Source of the DNA: Symbiodinium kawagutii
Taxonomy: Eukaryota; Sar; Dinophyceae; Suessiales; Symbiodiniaceae
Direction: 5' to 3'
Length of the DNA: 64,000 nt
NCBI GenBank assembly: GCA_009767595.1
Contig: VSDK01015384.1
Location: 318,915 to 382,914 of the forward strand
A program made the translations under genes and the position numbers. The notes below the pieces were generated by a model that saw nothing but the letters and a program-made list of their open reading frames with translations, did not search any database and was not told the origin of the DNA. This document shows, one piece after another, positions 31,620 to 42,722 of this stretch (its first letter is position 1; every line of letters starts with the position of its first letter).

Positions 31620-32276
31620 ATGTGTGTTAAGAGCCACAGAATTCTAGAAAATGGCTGGATGATTTCAACTGACCCTGGTACCCTTCCAGGATGGACAAGT
31701 CCAAAAGCACCAAGCAAATGGAACATCACCAAGCATTGCTAGAGATCACAAGAATAGCCAGCATCGTTTTTACAGCATCATCAAGAATCCATGTTTATAT
31801 CCGCCATTTAGTACCACTCCAGGTAGCTCCAATTCGCTCCATCCCAACAGCCAGTTCATATACCTCATTGATCCTCATTGGCTATACCAAAAGAAAACGT
31901 TTCACCACTCAGTTGGACGGTCGAACTGGACACCTCCTCCCGTTTCTTTCGACGCTCTATCAGCTGGATTCATCAACGGCTGCTCAGCAATCCAACGAGT
32001 CTGGCTGATAATGACATCGCTAATGCGTGAGATTTGGGAAATAATCTTTTGATCAAAGCTCAGCATATGAAACGGTCCATGATCGATCAACTAGTTGTTA
32101 ATGAGATTCATTTGTAAATGTAAATCAAAGTCGGGAGATAAAGTACAACAAAGCAATGTTATGACCCATGTTTCAGCCCAACAATGCACAATTCACTTTA
32201 TTTCATGGCTGCAAACATCAACGGATTCACATAAACATGTTATACATGGACGCATACTGCTATATAGATAAATATT
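31620..32276. other. no confident gene
   Basis: A 105-codon plus frame at 31691-32008 has ordinary composition but no convincing splice sites or start context. Left uncalled. Confidence 0.4.
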
Positions 32277-32335
32277 AATACATATATATATATATATGTA
32301 TATTTATTTATATTCAAATATATATATATATAATA
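32277..32335. repeat. TA-rich tract
   Basis: TATATA runs around TTTATTTATATTCAAA. Confidence 0.85.
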
Positions 32336-32756
32336 GATATGAATCACAATTACACTAAAATACATACAAGAAAACAAGTTAAGTATATATACTTAAATTA
32401 CTGTGAATCTAAATGAACATATCTATAGACCCACACATAGATGCAAATACAGCAAACAATATCCATCTAAACAACTTTCACGAACCCAACAATCGTAAGA
32501 CCACATCATTCTATTCAAGACTTAGTATCCTGTGCACAATTATTCTGATCTTATGACCGAAAACGGAGCTTGTCGGTTCTCAGGGGGCATATCTTTTTCC
32601 ACCATATAGTCAGCCACCTGGTGGTTTCTCAAGTCATAGGGGTACCCCCAGTTGTCATCCTTTACACAAACCACTTAAAATGGTGAACAACCAACCATAG
32701 CTTCACCTATGGCTGGAGAACCACCCACCTAGTAGCAAAGCTGTGAACGGCCGCAC

Positions 32757-32911
32757 CTGCCACCGGTAGCCCATCCCCTCCCCATGGTGTCTCCACCGCG
32801 CCGAGCCACGCAGTTGCTTCAGGATCATCCGAATGGGTCTGGCGAGGCCGATGTCCTGAACACGCTGGCGGCATCCGGCCGTGGCAGAAGCCACGACGGG
32901 GGGAAACTCAC
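32757..32911 (-). CDS. coding exon, unknown protein
   Basis: Acceptor TTCTCCAGCTGTCCAG. The frame reads EFPPVVASATAGCRQRVQDI, GLARPIRMILKQLRGSARWR, then HHGEGMGYRWQ to GGCAG|GTGCGG. 155 bases, high third-base GC. The preceding bases (CCAG|GTGAGT) could also act as a donor, so a different split is possible. No family recognised. Confidence 0.65.
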
Positions 32912-33389
32912 CTGGACAGCTGGAGAATCGCCTGATTTCATGGGGCAACGGAGGGATTTCACCATGACTTTTAGGAGCATCTAGAATACCAAGCTGGATC
33001 ATGGTAGAAACATGTTGGTACAGTTTGGATGTCAACTACTCCTTGGTAAATCTTGGGTAAACAACGTGGCTTGTCCATCCCTTATTGTAATCATGACCAA
33101 GTATTAACCACTTAGCAACCGTTTTCCGAACATTCTTTTAGCACAGCTTGTCTGCCACAAACCATTTCTCTTGATTCTTTGTGCTCCCCCACGACTCAGC
33201 AACTTGAAACAAACCTCTCATCAGCCCTTCGCTAATGTTGGATCCATTTCAATAAACAACCCATATTGAGCATACATCATCAACTATTTATGGTACACAT
33301 GGGGTGGGTTATCAACATTTATCCACTGCTGCATCTACCAATCCCACATTGCCGTCCTTCAACCTCTCTGTTTCAGGCCGACCATCCAC

Positions 33390-33454
33390 TGGTGTTGCCT
33401 CGGGGATCTTTTGGTCCTCGGGCGTGGGCTACGTGACAGCGGCGGCGGCAAAAT
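33390..33454 (-). CDS. putative short exon, Arg-rich
   Basis: Excellent acceptor (ACCATGCTCTCCTTCAG) and donor ACCA|GTGGATG. Frames read FCRRRCHVAHARGPKDPRGN or ILPPPLSRSPRPRTKRSPRQ; the choice is open. The plus strand is also open here. Confidence 0.4.
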
Positions 33455-34082
33455 CTGAAGGAGAGCATGGTTTCAAGCGTCAGTTCCAATATTTCTAGGC
33501 TGCACCTGTAGCTTGACCAAATGTACGTGTGGGCAAGCCATAAATCATACATGTTTGTATTTACCACCATGAAACATTACTTTCTATCAAGGCCAAATAA
33601 CGCCAACTGACGACTTATGCATACATGGCCTAGCTGGATTCCTGTACTAACATGATCGTTGGTGGCACAATGAAAGAAAATCACCAAGAAACACGTTGCA
33701 CTGGGATCTATCACTACGACCGCATGTTTGAATGCTTATGGCTTATGATTTGACTGGAAATTGTGACATCGAACCACGTTCTTTAACAACAGGGTGCCAA
33801 AATTTATTCACAGATTGAACATCATCATTTCGGCGTTCAAAGAAGTTCCAAGGTAAATCTACATGGTCAATGCATTTGTTTCATGGCACACGCATTGAGC
33901 GCGTGAGCATGGGTCTAATAGGAGAAATCTAAATCTATATATTAGATATAAGAAATCCCTTAGTTAGACTATCTATCCATACCTGGAAACCCAAATGGCC
34001 CTTGATTGGGTGATGAACCACCCAACTTCATGGGTCAAAGCGGCCAAAAATGGGGTCACTTAGGCTCCACCTATATCTATAT
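33455..34082. other. no gene seen
   Basis: Mixed AT-rich sequence without splice-bounded islands. Confidence 0.45.
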
Positions 34083-34202
34083 CATGTTGTTTTCTCAGAA
34101 TGGGGCTACCCCCCAATCATCTTACATCATTGAACCATTATTAGGAAACAAACATAAACCAACCAATTCTTGGGGGTTCCCAAACTTGCTTGAGAAACAA
34201 GC
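34083..34202 (-). mobile_element. F2 element abutting a GC donor
   Basis: The minus strand begins CATAG|GCTTGTTTCTCAAGC at the exon at 34203-34301 and ends GGTAGCCCCATTCTGAGAAA. Suggests that F2 can also sit at a splice boundary. Confidence 0.5.
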
Positions 34203-34301
34203 CTATGAATCTGCATAGCTACATCCCCCTGGACCCCACCATCGCCCGGCTTCCCACGGCCCGGGTCTCCCAACCATCCGCCGTGCACGCCAGCGCCAGG
34301 C
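34203..34301 (-). CDS. putative exon, Gly-rich
   Basis: Acceptor CCCGATTTCCACCAG; the frame reads PGAGVHGGWLGDPGRGKPGD then GGVQGDVAMQIH and two bases, ending at AG|GCTTG (GC donor). A second frame is Trp/Arg-rich and less likely. Product unknown. Confidence 0.5.
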   Translation of the reverse strand, partial: AWRWRARRMVGRPGPWEAGRWWGPGGCSYADS

Positions 34302-34360
34302 CTGGTGGAAATCGGGCAAGATTTTCTTACAGCGAGAAGTGGTGAACCATGAAGATAGAA

Positions 34361-34557
34361 TGGGTCAAACCATGGGTTTATATGGGTCAAACCATAGGTT
34401 TATATGGGTCAAACCATAGGTTTATATGGGTCAAAGCATAGGTTTATGTGGGTTAAACCATGGGTTTACATGGGTTAAATTGTTGGCTTATATAGGTTGC
34501 ACCATGGGTTGATGTGAGTTAAAACATTGGCTTATGGGTTTTACCATGGGTTCATAT
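34361..34557. repeat. 22-bp minisatellite
   Basis: About nine units of TGGGTCAAACCATAGGTTTA plus TA, well kept at 34361-34450 and decaying to the right. Confidence 0.9.
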
Positions 34558-34842
34558 CATACATGGCTGAAAGCTTATGTGGTGATGTTGTATGACATAT
34601 AGTGAAGCATAATGATATATTGGCTCTTTGGCTACGTCTAGTTCCTTGATCAGAAAGGTTCCAACTATGAGTTCACATGGTTGTATGGTTGGATGCTATG
34701 ATCTAGTGGCATGAGATAGTTCAAAAATGTCCTAGCAATAGAAGCATCCTGTAGTAAATGATGATCTAAATATTGAACATGGAGCATATTCAGCGTCTAC
34801 TCCAGGAATATAGATGACTCTAGAAATAGAAAACAACCAAGG

Positions 34843-34949
34843 TGGCAGTGTGTCAAAACCCTGTACCCCTGGTGCCCCTATCACTAACCATTGTTTTCCC
34901 TGTTAGTGTATCTCCCAAAAAAATTGGTTGGTAAATATTGACCCATACG
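34843..34949 (+). mobile_element. F3 element
   Basis: GGCAGTGTGTCAAAACCCTG to GTAAATATTGACCCATAC; the left end is diverged. Confidence 0.7.
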
Positions 34950-34995
34950 GACGTGTTGGAAGCTACTGCTGAACTCCAGCATTCCCATCATGCAC

Positions 34996-35070
34996 CACTG
35001 TGCTGGTGCCTCCTGTCTCGGTCGATGGCCCTGCGGTGGCCGTTGGGCATAGGCTTGAAAGGCCTGGTTC
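34996..35070 (-). CDS. putative exon, basic
   Basis: Acceptor GCCCGGAGCCAG, donor ACAGTG|GTGCATG. The frame reads TRPFKPMPNGHRRAIDRDRR then HQHS. It stays open upstream for over 30 codons, so the acceptor may lie higher. Product unknown. Confidence 0.5.
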
Positions 35071-36002
35071 CTGGCTCCGGGCCACAGGTGGTTGCAACAT
35101 TCAGTTGAAGAGTCTCTTGGATCAGTTGATTGTGTCTGGTCGTCTCAATACTTAACCTTTGCTTCAGCATCAAAAAGAGTACTGGCTCGAATGATTGGTG
35201 ATATTCTGACCAATAACCAGCTGATTCTGACTAAATAACCAGCTGTTCTGAGTATCATTTGAACAGTTGTTTGGTTGTCCCGGTAATTTCACCAGCTGAT
35301 TTAATTGATTCTGACCAATTGAGTACAGTACTTATTTCTAAACAAAACAGCTGGTTGGTTAGCAGCTCATTCAGAACGGGTGAAATCAGTTGAGTCGCAT
35401 GTTGCCAAATGCTGCTACTAGTCAACCAATCGAATCAACTTGTTCTACCCAGCTGGAACTTCCTATGGTGAACTGATAGCCCCTTTGACAGGCTGATCAA
35501 TCAGGCTCACATCATGGCGATTGGCAATCAGGCACTGCTCATCAATCGAACCAGAAAAAATCTTGTCAAACGAGAAAAATCTGCATAGCTGTGACGCTGT
35601 TAAGTTCTGGAAAATAGAGAAACTGACAAACGTTAATGATTTCTTACCATATGATCTCATCATCTCTATTAGGAGTCTTGTCCCTGACCCATCAATGACA
35701 ATGATCAGTGGTTGTTGAGTCACCAGTTGCATCGAGGATGGTAACAGCATGAATCTGCTGGTCAAATTGGTCCTCATCCAAGGTGACTATAGCGAAATAA
35801 TGACAGCACATTCAACCAACAACCAACCCTTTGTGATGATCATGCCGGCTTATACTCACTTCATCATCGGCTAACACTGCTGGTTGTCAGCCATGCTTCT
35901 TGGCATTCAACGATCGACTTCAGGAGCATTCCTTCACCATTAACAAATGATTCTCTCTAAACATACCGGTTTAGATGGAGCTTCGCCACTGTCCAGCTTC
36001 AA
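35071..36002. other. no confident gene
   Basis: A 104-codon minus frame (35463-35777) has reasonable composition but is not supported by flanking sites. Confidence 0.4.
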
Positions 36003-36024
36003 GGTTGGGCCCCCCAACATAGAA
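36003..36024 (-). mobile_element. F4 terminus
   Basis: The minus strand reads GTTCTATGTTGGGGGGCCCA, then ACC. This resembles the donor-side end of F4 and follows a short open stretch reading LLVNGWRAMGPVLAV. Confidence 0.45.
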
Positions 36025-36085
36025 CCACAGCCAGCACCGGACCCATGGCCCGCCAACCGTTGACGAGCAGCTGCAGCCAAGCTAC

Positions 36086-36182
36086 TCAGCATTCTTCACC
36101 CACTCAGGAACTTCCCAGTCGTACTTGTGCTGGAGCGGTGTCTGCACGGCGCAGATTGAGCGGCACTGTGGGAGCTGCGGAC
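36086..36182 (-). CDS. coding exon, possibly terminal
   Basis: Acceptor AAGCTTTCCCAGACAG. The frame reads PQLPQCRSICAVQTPLQHKY then DWEVPEWVKNA, ending GA|GTAGCT or, if unspliced, Glu then TAG stop. The aromatic-acidic C-terminus looks genuine. Family not recognised. Confidence 0.6.
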
Positions 36183-37387
36183 CTGTCTGGGAAAGCTTAG
36201 GGAAGCCACTGATCCCTTCCCCCTGATACTAAACACAATTTTCATGATTTGGGGGACGTTGAGTCAGAGGGGGAACGGATTATTGAAGTTCAGTTCAGTA
36301 GATGATTTCAAACCAACAGCATTAATGGTCCAAGCAGTTGAGAAACAAATGGTAAACATTTGCCGGTTGAAGCCATGTTGATGTGTCGGTGATTTCATCC
36401 AGTTACTGATTGACCTAGTCTGAAAGCACAATCTGTGGCCAGGAAAAGTGGCTTTTCTTGGAACCCCGTTTTGTATCACCGTATATTAGCGGCATGTTAA
36501 CCTGTATTTACATGTATTTACCAATAGGATCTTTGTCACCATGATTATAATCACTGTGAAGCATATATGAACCATATACATATATTAGCCTGATATTCAT
36601 CACTATGATGTACTATGAACAACTAACATGGTTATCGACCCCCTACCGTTCACCGCAGTGGTAGATCAATAAACCACCCCAGGAAATAGCTTGTGAATTA
36701 TCCCTTGTCCCAAATATGGGGGGCTTGTTAATACAGATCTACCCAGACTGGAAGATTCGCTCATGATCAACCCTATCTTGCTACAAACCACATTGTCAAA
36801 TATAGGTTCAACCCATAGAATAAACCTAATGATTGATCTGAATGATCAAACCTACTGGTTGTCAATCCATAGGTGAAAGCCCTTCTTGCATGCGCATCCC
36901 CACTTAGTAATAGGCTATTGACCACGATGATAGGGTTCTTAGCTACCTTATAGGGCTGAGAACCATGGGTAGATCCTACTAAACTAACCTCAGCTGCACA
37001 TCCAGGTAGGAATCCACCCTACTGATTACCCCTTCTAATTCCATACAGTAGCCCCTTCTGATTTACCCTTCTGGTTTCCATGGGTTAGCTACACCCATTA
37101 TAGTTTCAAATATCATAGTTTCAAGCATCATGATGCTAATGATAGTGATGCTCAACCTAACGATTAGTAGCTTCATCATAGTTTCCAAACATCATCAGCT
37201 TCAAACATTCCGGCTAGCACACTAATGAAAATGATCGGCTCAACCTCATGAATCAACCCTATGATTCACCCTAGCAACCTACTGATCATGATAGCACCCT
37301 AATGAATCAACCCTTCCGTTTCTTAAACACCCTAATGATTCACCCTAATTCATTAGGGTTTAACCCTAATTCATTCGGGTTAATAAC
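36183..37387. other. no gene seen
   Basis: 36640-37400 is rich in CACCCTAATGATT and CAACCCTATGATT words; the CCCTAA motifs are irregular and not a telomere array. Confidence 0.5.
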
Positions 37388-37417
37388 CCTTTGCTGACCA
37401 CCTTCCGGCTGACACGG
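37388..37417 (-). CDS. putative micro-exon after F3 intron
   Basis: Ten codons, PCQPEGGQQR, starting after GACCCACAG and ending CAAAGG|GTTATT. In phase with 37527-37657. Confidence 0.4.
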
Positions 37418-37526
37418 CTGTGGGTCAAAACCCCGTACCCCTGCTTCCCCACCATTTACCATTGATTCCCCTATCATTGTTGGTGGAAATCCCCCATTAG
37501 TTGGTTGATTTATATTGACGCTTAGC
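37418..37526 (-). mobile_element. F3 introner-like element forming a GC-AG intron
   Basis: 109 bp, minus strand AGTGTG|GCTAAGCGTCAA to GGTTTTGACCCACAG|CCG. It has the same terminus usage as 28435-28549. A GT donor two codons earlier (TTTA|GTGTGG) is the alternative. Confidence 0.6.
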
Positions 37527-37657
37527 CACACTAAAAATCCCGCCCTTTCGCATAGGCCACCGCACGTCCAGTTGCTTTCGCATACTCGTTGGAAGCGCCT
37601 GCACCAGCTGCTGGTTCCAGCCCCCAGGGGACATGGTGACGCCGCCCCCAAGGGCCT
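37527..37657 (-). CDS. coding exon, unknown protein
   Basis: Acceptor CACCCTTCTTAG; two leading bases and 43 codons reading ALGGGVTMSPGGWNQQLVQA, LPTSMRKQLDVRWPMRKGGI, then FSV. The alternative frame (GRRHHVPWGLEPAAGAGASN) is open too. Strong pyrimidine tract and codon bias favour this one. No family recognised. Confidence 0.65.
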
Positions 37658-38534
37658 CTAAGAAGGGTGGGTGTTGACCTCCCCACAAAGGGTAAGACAC
37701 CAACCAGTTGGGCGCCAATCAGCCACAAACCAAGATGAGATTGTCTATAAATGATGGCACCTACTGACCATCCAATGGTGGTAATTATGAATGGAGAAAC
37801 CGTCAGTTTTTGGGCTACCATCATTGATGGACAAAACTAGTGGTACCACTGGTACCACAGGATTGGCTGTTTCAAAAATCTGAAGGGAACATTCTAAGCC
37901 ATCAATTTCTTGAAGTTCGGGTTGATTTAATCAAGAGTCATTGATAACCGCTGTTAATATATGGACGTAGGCCAACTGCTTGATACTGCTCGGGTTGTCC
38001 CAGGCCCAATCATGTACCACCACAAATGTGTTGTAGGTAGCCTGCATGACTGTTGAAGAACGTGTCAACAACAAATGACGCCACCGCTACTGATAAGCAA
38101 CATCATTGTCAGTAAAGAACACCTTCATTGTCATAACCATCATTCACCATTGCTTGCTGAGGGGTTCCAAACCATTACAAACCATGTGGCTCTCGTACCT
38201 GACCATCAGGAACTGTTGCCAATAAGCATTACAAACCATCTATTTGACTGCAAATGAACCATTGCAGTTCCTTATTCAACAAAGACAAAGCATGGCCAAC
38301 CATCACCACCCATCACCAGCCATTACTACCCATCATTGAACCATCAAACACTATCCATCAGCAGCCATGACGAACCATCATCAAACCAACATAAAAGCAC
38401 CATTAAGCCAGCATTAAGCCACCATTAAACCATGATTAAATCATCATAAAACTATCATTAAACCATCATCAAACCATCGTAAAAGCATCATTAAACCATC
38501 ATTAAGCCATCATTAAGCCATGATCATCCATCAC
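37658..38534. other. no gene seen; CCATCATTAA tract
   Basis: 38280-38530 is a degenerate array of AAACCATCATTA words. Confidence 0.6.
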
Positions 38535-38607
38535 TAAGCCCAAGAAAGCCATGGGCCATGAGTTTCCTCGGTGTTTCTGCGGCTCCGCTCCTCGCCTTGG
38601 GCATTGC
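38535..38607 (-). CDS. putative short exon
   Basis: After TTTGTGAAG two frames are open: AMPKARSGAAETPRKLMAHG then FLGL with donor CTTA|GTGATG, or NAQGEERSRRNTEETHGPWL. Product unknown. Confidence 0.4.
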
Positions 38608-38687
38608 CTTCACAAAGGAGCGGTGGAAATGAAGAGGTTCCCCTTGGGGAGATCGTTTCTATTTATGGCGGTTCATGTACGTATATA

Positions 38688-38812
38688 AACATATAAATAA
38701 ATATATATTGAAATAAAAATATATTGAAATATATAAATATATACCTATAAAGAAATATATGAATATAAATATATATACATGAAAAGAAAAAAAAATATAT
38801 ATATATATATTA
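38688..38812. repeat. TA/AAATA-rich tract
   Basis: Interrupted TATATAAA runs. Confidence 0.85.
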
Positions 38813-38939
38813 TACTACACAACCATTTTTTTGGGGGGTCCCCTGCGTACATATGTATGCTATATCTACATATCATCATGGTTTAGCGTTTTTAGCATTG
38901 GCAAGTATATATATATATATATAGCATCATGGTTTAGTG

Positions 38940-39719
38940 CAGTGGGTCAACTAAATAGACTGCATATGGTGGTTAGTAGTAGCTAGTTGATGATGCTCAA
39001 TACTACTTAATAACAGGGAGTCAAAGGGCTTCACGGATTGATTGGGCTGAGTACCCGGGGTTGATAGTGGATGATGATGATGATGATGATGTTGATGATT
39101 GCCATCATTATGATTGCTATTATCATTGTCATTACTATTGTTATTATCTTGATGATAGTGACTTTGTGATTTGTAGACAGCTTGAGCTACTATTCCTAAC
39201 CATCATCCACTAAATTTTGTTGGATAGAATCCTCCGTGATTTATCATGACCCGCAGGGAAACTGACCAAGAGGAAGTGGAAAAGCAGGCCTTTACAAATA
39301 GTTTTCCCAGCGAAAATGCGGAGATTTTCTATTTCCAGATTCGTTTCCCAAAGTGCAATCTCAATATGCAAGCATTGTGTACTGCTGTAGTGCATGTGTG
39401 TAAATTGACATTGCCGAGCAATGTGAAGTCTTTTATTTAGGGCTCGAGTGGAAAGTACATTGCATGTCTATGTTTGCAAGCATGTATGTAATTGTGAGCA
39501 CTCCCACACGTAAGCACGCAAACACATGTGACGATTGATCAAGGCCATATGCAAGAGGAATCAACTGCAAATGGTAGGTTTTCCGACCAGGAATCAACTA
39601 GGTCATCAAAGGGTAATCGCAAAACATCACCAAAGCAGCGATGAATATCATTGCTCGCTATGAATTAACTCCCAGCATCAAACGCTCACCAATGTTTCAT
39701 TGCTCTGGCAATAAAATCA
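38940..39719. other. no gene seen
   Basis: GATGAT microsatellite at 39069-39092, otherwise AT-rich. Confidence 0.5.
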
Positions 39720-39809
39720 AGGGTTTCTCAAAACAGGGGTACCTACAATTCATCTAATGTAAACCATTTGTAGTAACAAACCAACCATTCTTGGGAGTTG
39801 AAACCACCA
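39720..39809. mobile_element. F2 element, right end damaged
   Basis: GGGTTTCTCAAAACAGGGGT, CATCTAATGTAAACCATT, then TTGGGAGTTGAAACCACCAA. Confidence 0.65.
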
Positions 39810-39936
39810 AACGATTGGTAAGTCTATGTATGCATGCAGTAGTAACCATGAATTGATCAAGCATTCTTGACCTTTGACGCACCCCTGCTCATCATTATCA
39901 GCCGTCGTTCTGCGAACAACAAACCTTGAAACAAAA

Positions 39937-40027
39937 CTGGTTGGTGGTTGAACCACTCCTCTCAAAAGAATTGCTTGCCAACCGTTCATACTGGGAACAC
40001 TAAAAATTGTTTGAACCCACCAGCCAA
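39937..40027 (+). mobile_element. F1 element
   Basis: CTGGTTGGTGGTTGAACCAC to GTTTGAACCCACCAGCCAA. A second copy follows at 40062-40167 (CTGATTGGTGGCTTCAACCC to CAAACCACCAGCCAA). Confidence 0.75.
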
Positions 40028-40398
40028 TCAATGAACCATCGTCAACCAATGGAAACTCAACACCTGATTGGTGGCTTCAACCCCTATAACAAAATATGCT
40101 TGTCAACCAACTATTAGTTAACAAGTACTAGAGAAAATGATCAAAATGTCAATCAAACCACCAGCCAAACGACCAGCCAAACAATAAACCAGCGTGAGCC
40201 AAGAGAAACTCAACGACCACTATTGTTGGATACTATCCCCCATTCTTAACCACTATCAATGCCTACAACCATTGGATAAAACCACCATTGTTGATTTCAT
40301 CTCTGAATTCACCACCAGCCAGCGGCCAACATTGCTGGTCATCCCCCGTAGTTCAACACTTTGGACCATAGAAAATCCCATGGTTTCCCAGCATTCAC

Positions 40399-40479
40399 CG
40401 CGCCTTCCGCTGAGGCGCCGCCTCGGCATCTGCTGGCACCTGCAAGCAATGGCAGCCATGCGCTTGGTGCTGGTTCATG
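40399..40479 (-). CDS. coding exon after an F4 element
   Basis: 81 bases after acceptor GCCCACCTTGCAG at the F4 end, to GCGCG|GTGAATG. Two frames are open: MNQHQAHGCHCLQVPADAEA (higher third-base GC) or HEPAPSAWLPLLAGASRCRG. Family unknown. Confidence 0.55.
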
Positions 40480-40707
40480 CTGCAAGGTGGGCCCCCAACC
40501 ACTTACAAGGTGGGCCCCCAACCACTTAGCTTAGTTGGTTTATAACTTATAAAACTAGGGTTAACTACCAAATATAGGGGCTATAACCCAACTCATGAGT
40601 GGTTGGGGGCCCACCTTGTAGCTTAGTTGGTTCATAAGCGACTTAACTGGGGTTAACTACCAGTTATAGGGGTGAACTACCCCAACTTATATCTGCCAGG
40701 CGCCCAC
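40480..40707 (-). mobile_element. tandem F4 elements, possible intron
   Basis: Two F4 copies are joined: CAAGGTGGGCCCCCAACCAC is repeated at 40483 and 40507, and GGTTGGGGGCCCACCTTGTA occurs at the centre. The minus-strand limits are CACCAG|GTGGGCGCC and CCTTGCAG|. Looks like one element inserted into another of its own family. Confidence 0.65.
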
Positions 40708-41917
40708 CTGGTGCTGGTCAGCATGGAGAAATCATGGCTGAGAATGATGGTCAGTTTTCATAGTCATGACTCAGAATCATTGGTCATGCTGGTCAGCAGT
40801 CAACAAAGATAAAGCAATATTGGCTAAGAATGATAGTAATGGAACAGTGATGGTCAATGATGATTACTGTTGGTTCATGATGGTGAACAAATGTTAACAA
40901 TGGTTGAATCTCATGGTGGATATTCATGGTTGGCTTGTAGTAGTTAGGCATTTCCATCTGATCTATTCTAGTTGTTAATAATCTATTAGGAGTCTTACGG
41001 TGAACACACCTGAAAGCCCTCAGCAGTTCTTCTGCAACATCACCGCACCTGTTCTTGTTCTGGAACATCCCTTGGTCGGCAAGACTGACGTCACATCATG
41101 CAAGCAGCAAGCAGCGGTGTATGAACACAATGGACATTTGGGAGGAACTGTGATTTTGGGCACCAGAATGTCCATTCATAGTCATGAATCACCCAAATGT
41201 CTTTTGGGAGTAACTATGTATTCACAATGATGCAGGAATCAGAATCATAGTCATGAAAAAGAGCACCATCCTTCCAGCATCGCGTCTCCACTCAAACTTC
41301 CGAAAATGACTCTGTGCATTTGTGTCCATTTTGATTTTCAACCAATGAGAATCCAAATCAAAGATTCAGGACACGGAGATCATATACTAAAAGTTGTATC
41401 AAGTAAACATGTCATTTCGATTCTACACCTGGACCAAAGAGCATGTCAGCATCCGGTTGTCATAGCCGCGACGGAAACGTGAAAACTTTTGTCCAGGAAA
41501 CAATCCGAATCAATCACGTGCTTGCGATATCGGGAGTAGCTTAGCTCATCCATGATATTCCCCTTCAATTAATAGCACCGGCCGAAGCCAACCAAGCACC
41601 CAACCAACCAACCGGCTTGTAGTTTGTAATATGCCTACTGCTGGTGATGCCATTGATATCCTACTATTTTTGCTGATGAGTGCTAGAGTAACGAATCAGG
41701 CGTTGCTCGAACACAATGGTCGTTCTTGCGAAATAGACCAACCTGAACCTTATAGGATAGCTGGTCAATACGGGCTAATGGTTGTACTTTGTTTGGTTGA
41801 TCAATCTCCAACTTTGCTTGTGTGTGATTTTTTGAAAAAAATATATATATATATATACAAGATATGTTGATGTGTATTATTTACATAGTGGTTGAGTCAT
41901 GCTGGTAAATATTAATT
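40708..41917. other. no confident gene
   Basis: AT-rich; GATGGTCAATGATG words near 40740-40900. No splice-bounded open island. Confidence 0.45.
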
Positions 41918-41995
41918 GGGTGTTTCTCCAAGCAGGGGACCCCCCTCAGTCATCCCCTCAGATGATTTTAGGGGGGCCCACTTTGAGAAACACCC
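41918..41995. mobile_element. F2 element, minimal form
   Basis: Only 78 bp: GGGTGTTTCTCCAAGCAGGG directly meets CATCCCCTCAGATGATTTTA and CCCACTTTGAGAAACACCC. An almost perfect hairpin without the usual core. Confidence 0.8.
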
Positions 41996-42406
41996 ATCGA
42001 TTTATATATTGTTGTGTGCTATCACCCACAATTCAACCATTATAAATGGGTCAGAACCACTAAAGCAATCTCTGTAAACAACCCCTATATACTGTAACCC
42101 CAATTGACCGTATCCCCCTATTAATTGATTGATTTATCTGGTCCCATAGCCATAACCACTATCAACCTTGGTTAACCCTAGAACATCCCTTGGTTTCCCA
42201 TTGGTTAATCATGGTTAAAAATGCTTAAACCGACCTAATCTGCTGCGTGGTTGAACAACCCCTATGAAAAATATGCTTGTCAACCAACCTTTTACCTTTT
42301 ACCTTTAGCGAGGGTCCACTAAGCCGATAGCAGGCCAAGGCTGCTATGAACTCAGGGCCCTTGGGGCCGCCAAGCAGACAGGCCCTGTGTGGCAAGCATC
42401 AAATCC

Positions 42407-42482
42407 CTACTACAAAACGTGTCAAAGAAACAGGCGGGGTCAGATAGGCTGTCCCCGCCTGTCGACAGTGTCTTCGTAGGGG
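42407..42482. repeat. long imperfect hairpin
   Basis: Inner stem ACAGGCGGGG / CCCCGCCTGT (perfect 10 bp) around TCAGATAGGCTGT; weaker outer pairing of TCCCTACTAC with GTCTTCGTAGGGG. GC-rich within AT-rich flanks. Confidence 0.75.
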
Positions 42483-42722
42483 AGGCAAAAACGAAGAGAC
42501 AAAGTTTCACCACCTACATGTGTCCAAGAACATGCCAGTCGACATTATCAACATGAAGGTAGCAAAAACAAAATGGCAAAGAAATCTATCAATAACATTG
42601 CGGCGAAAGATTTTCCAACGCCCTGCGAATGCAGTTTCACACGTAACTAAAAATGATGTCAAAACTCCTGCGCCGTTTGGCAAGAGAGACTCAGTTCCCA
42701 TTGGCTCAAGTAAGAAGCTCTG

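Noticed and set aside
37250..37400. CCCTAA-type words as an interstitial telomere
   Set aside because: Spacing is irregular and separated by ATGATTCA words; there is no run of consecutive units.
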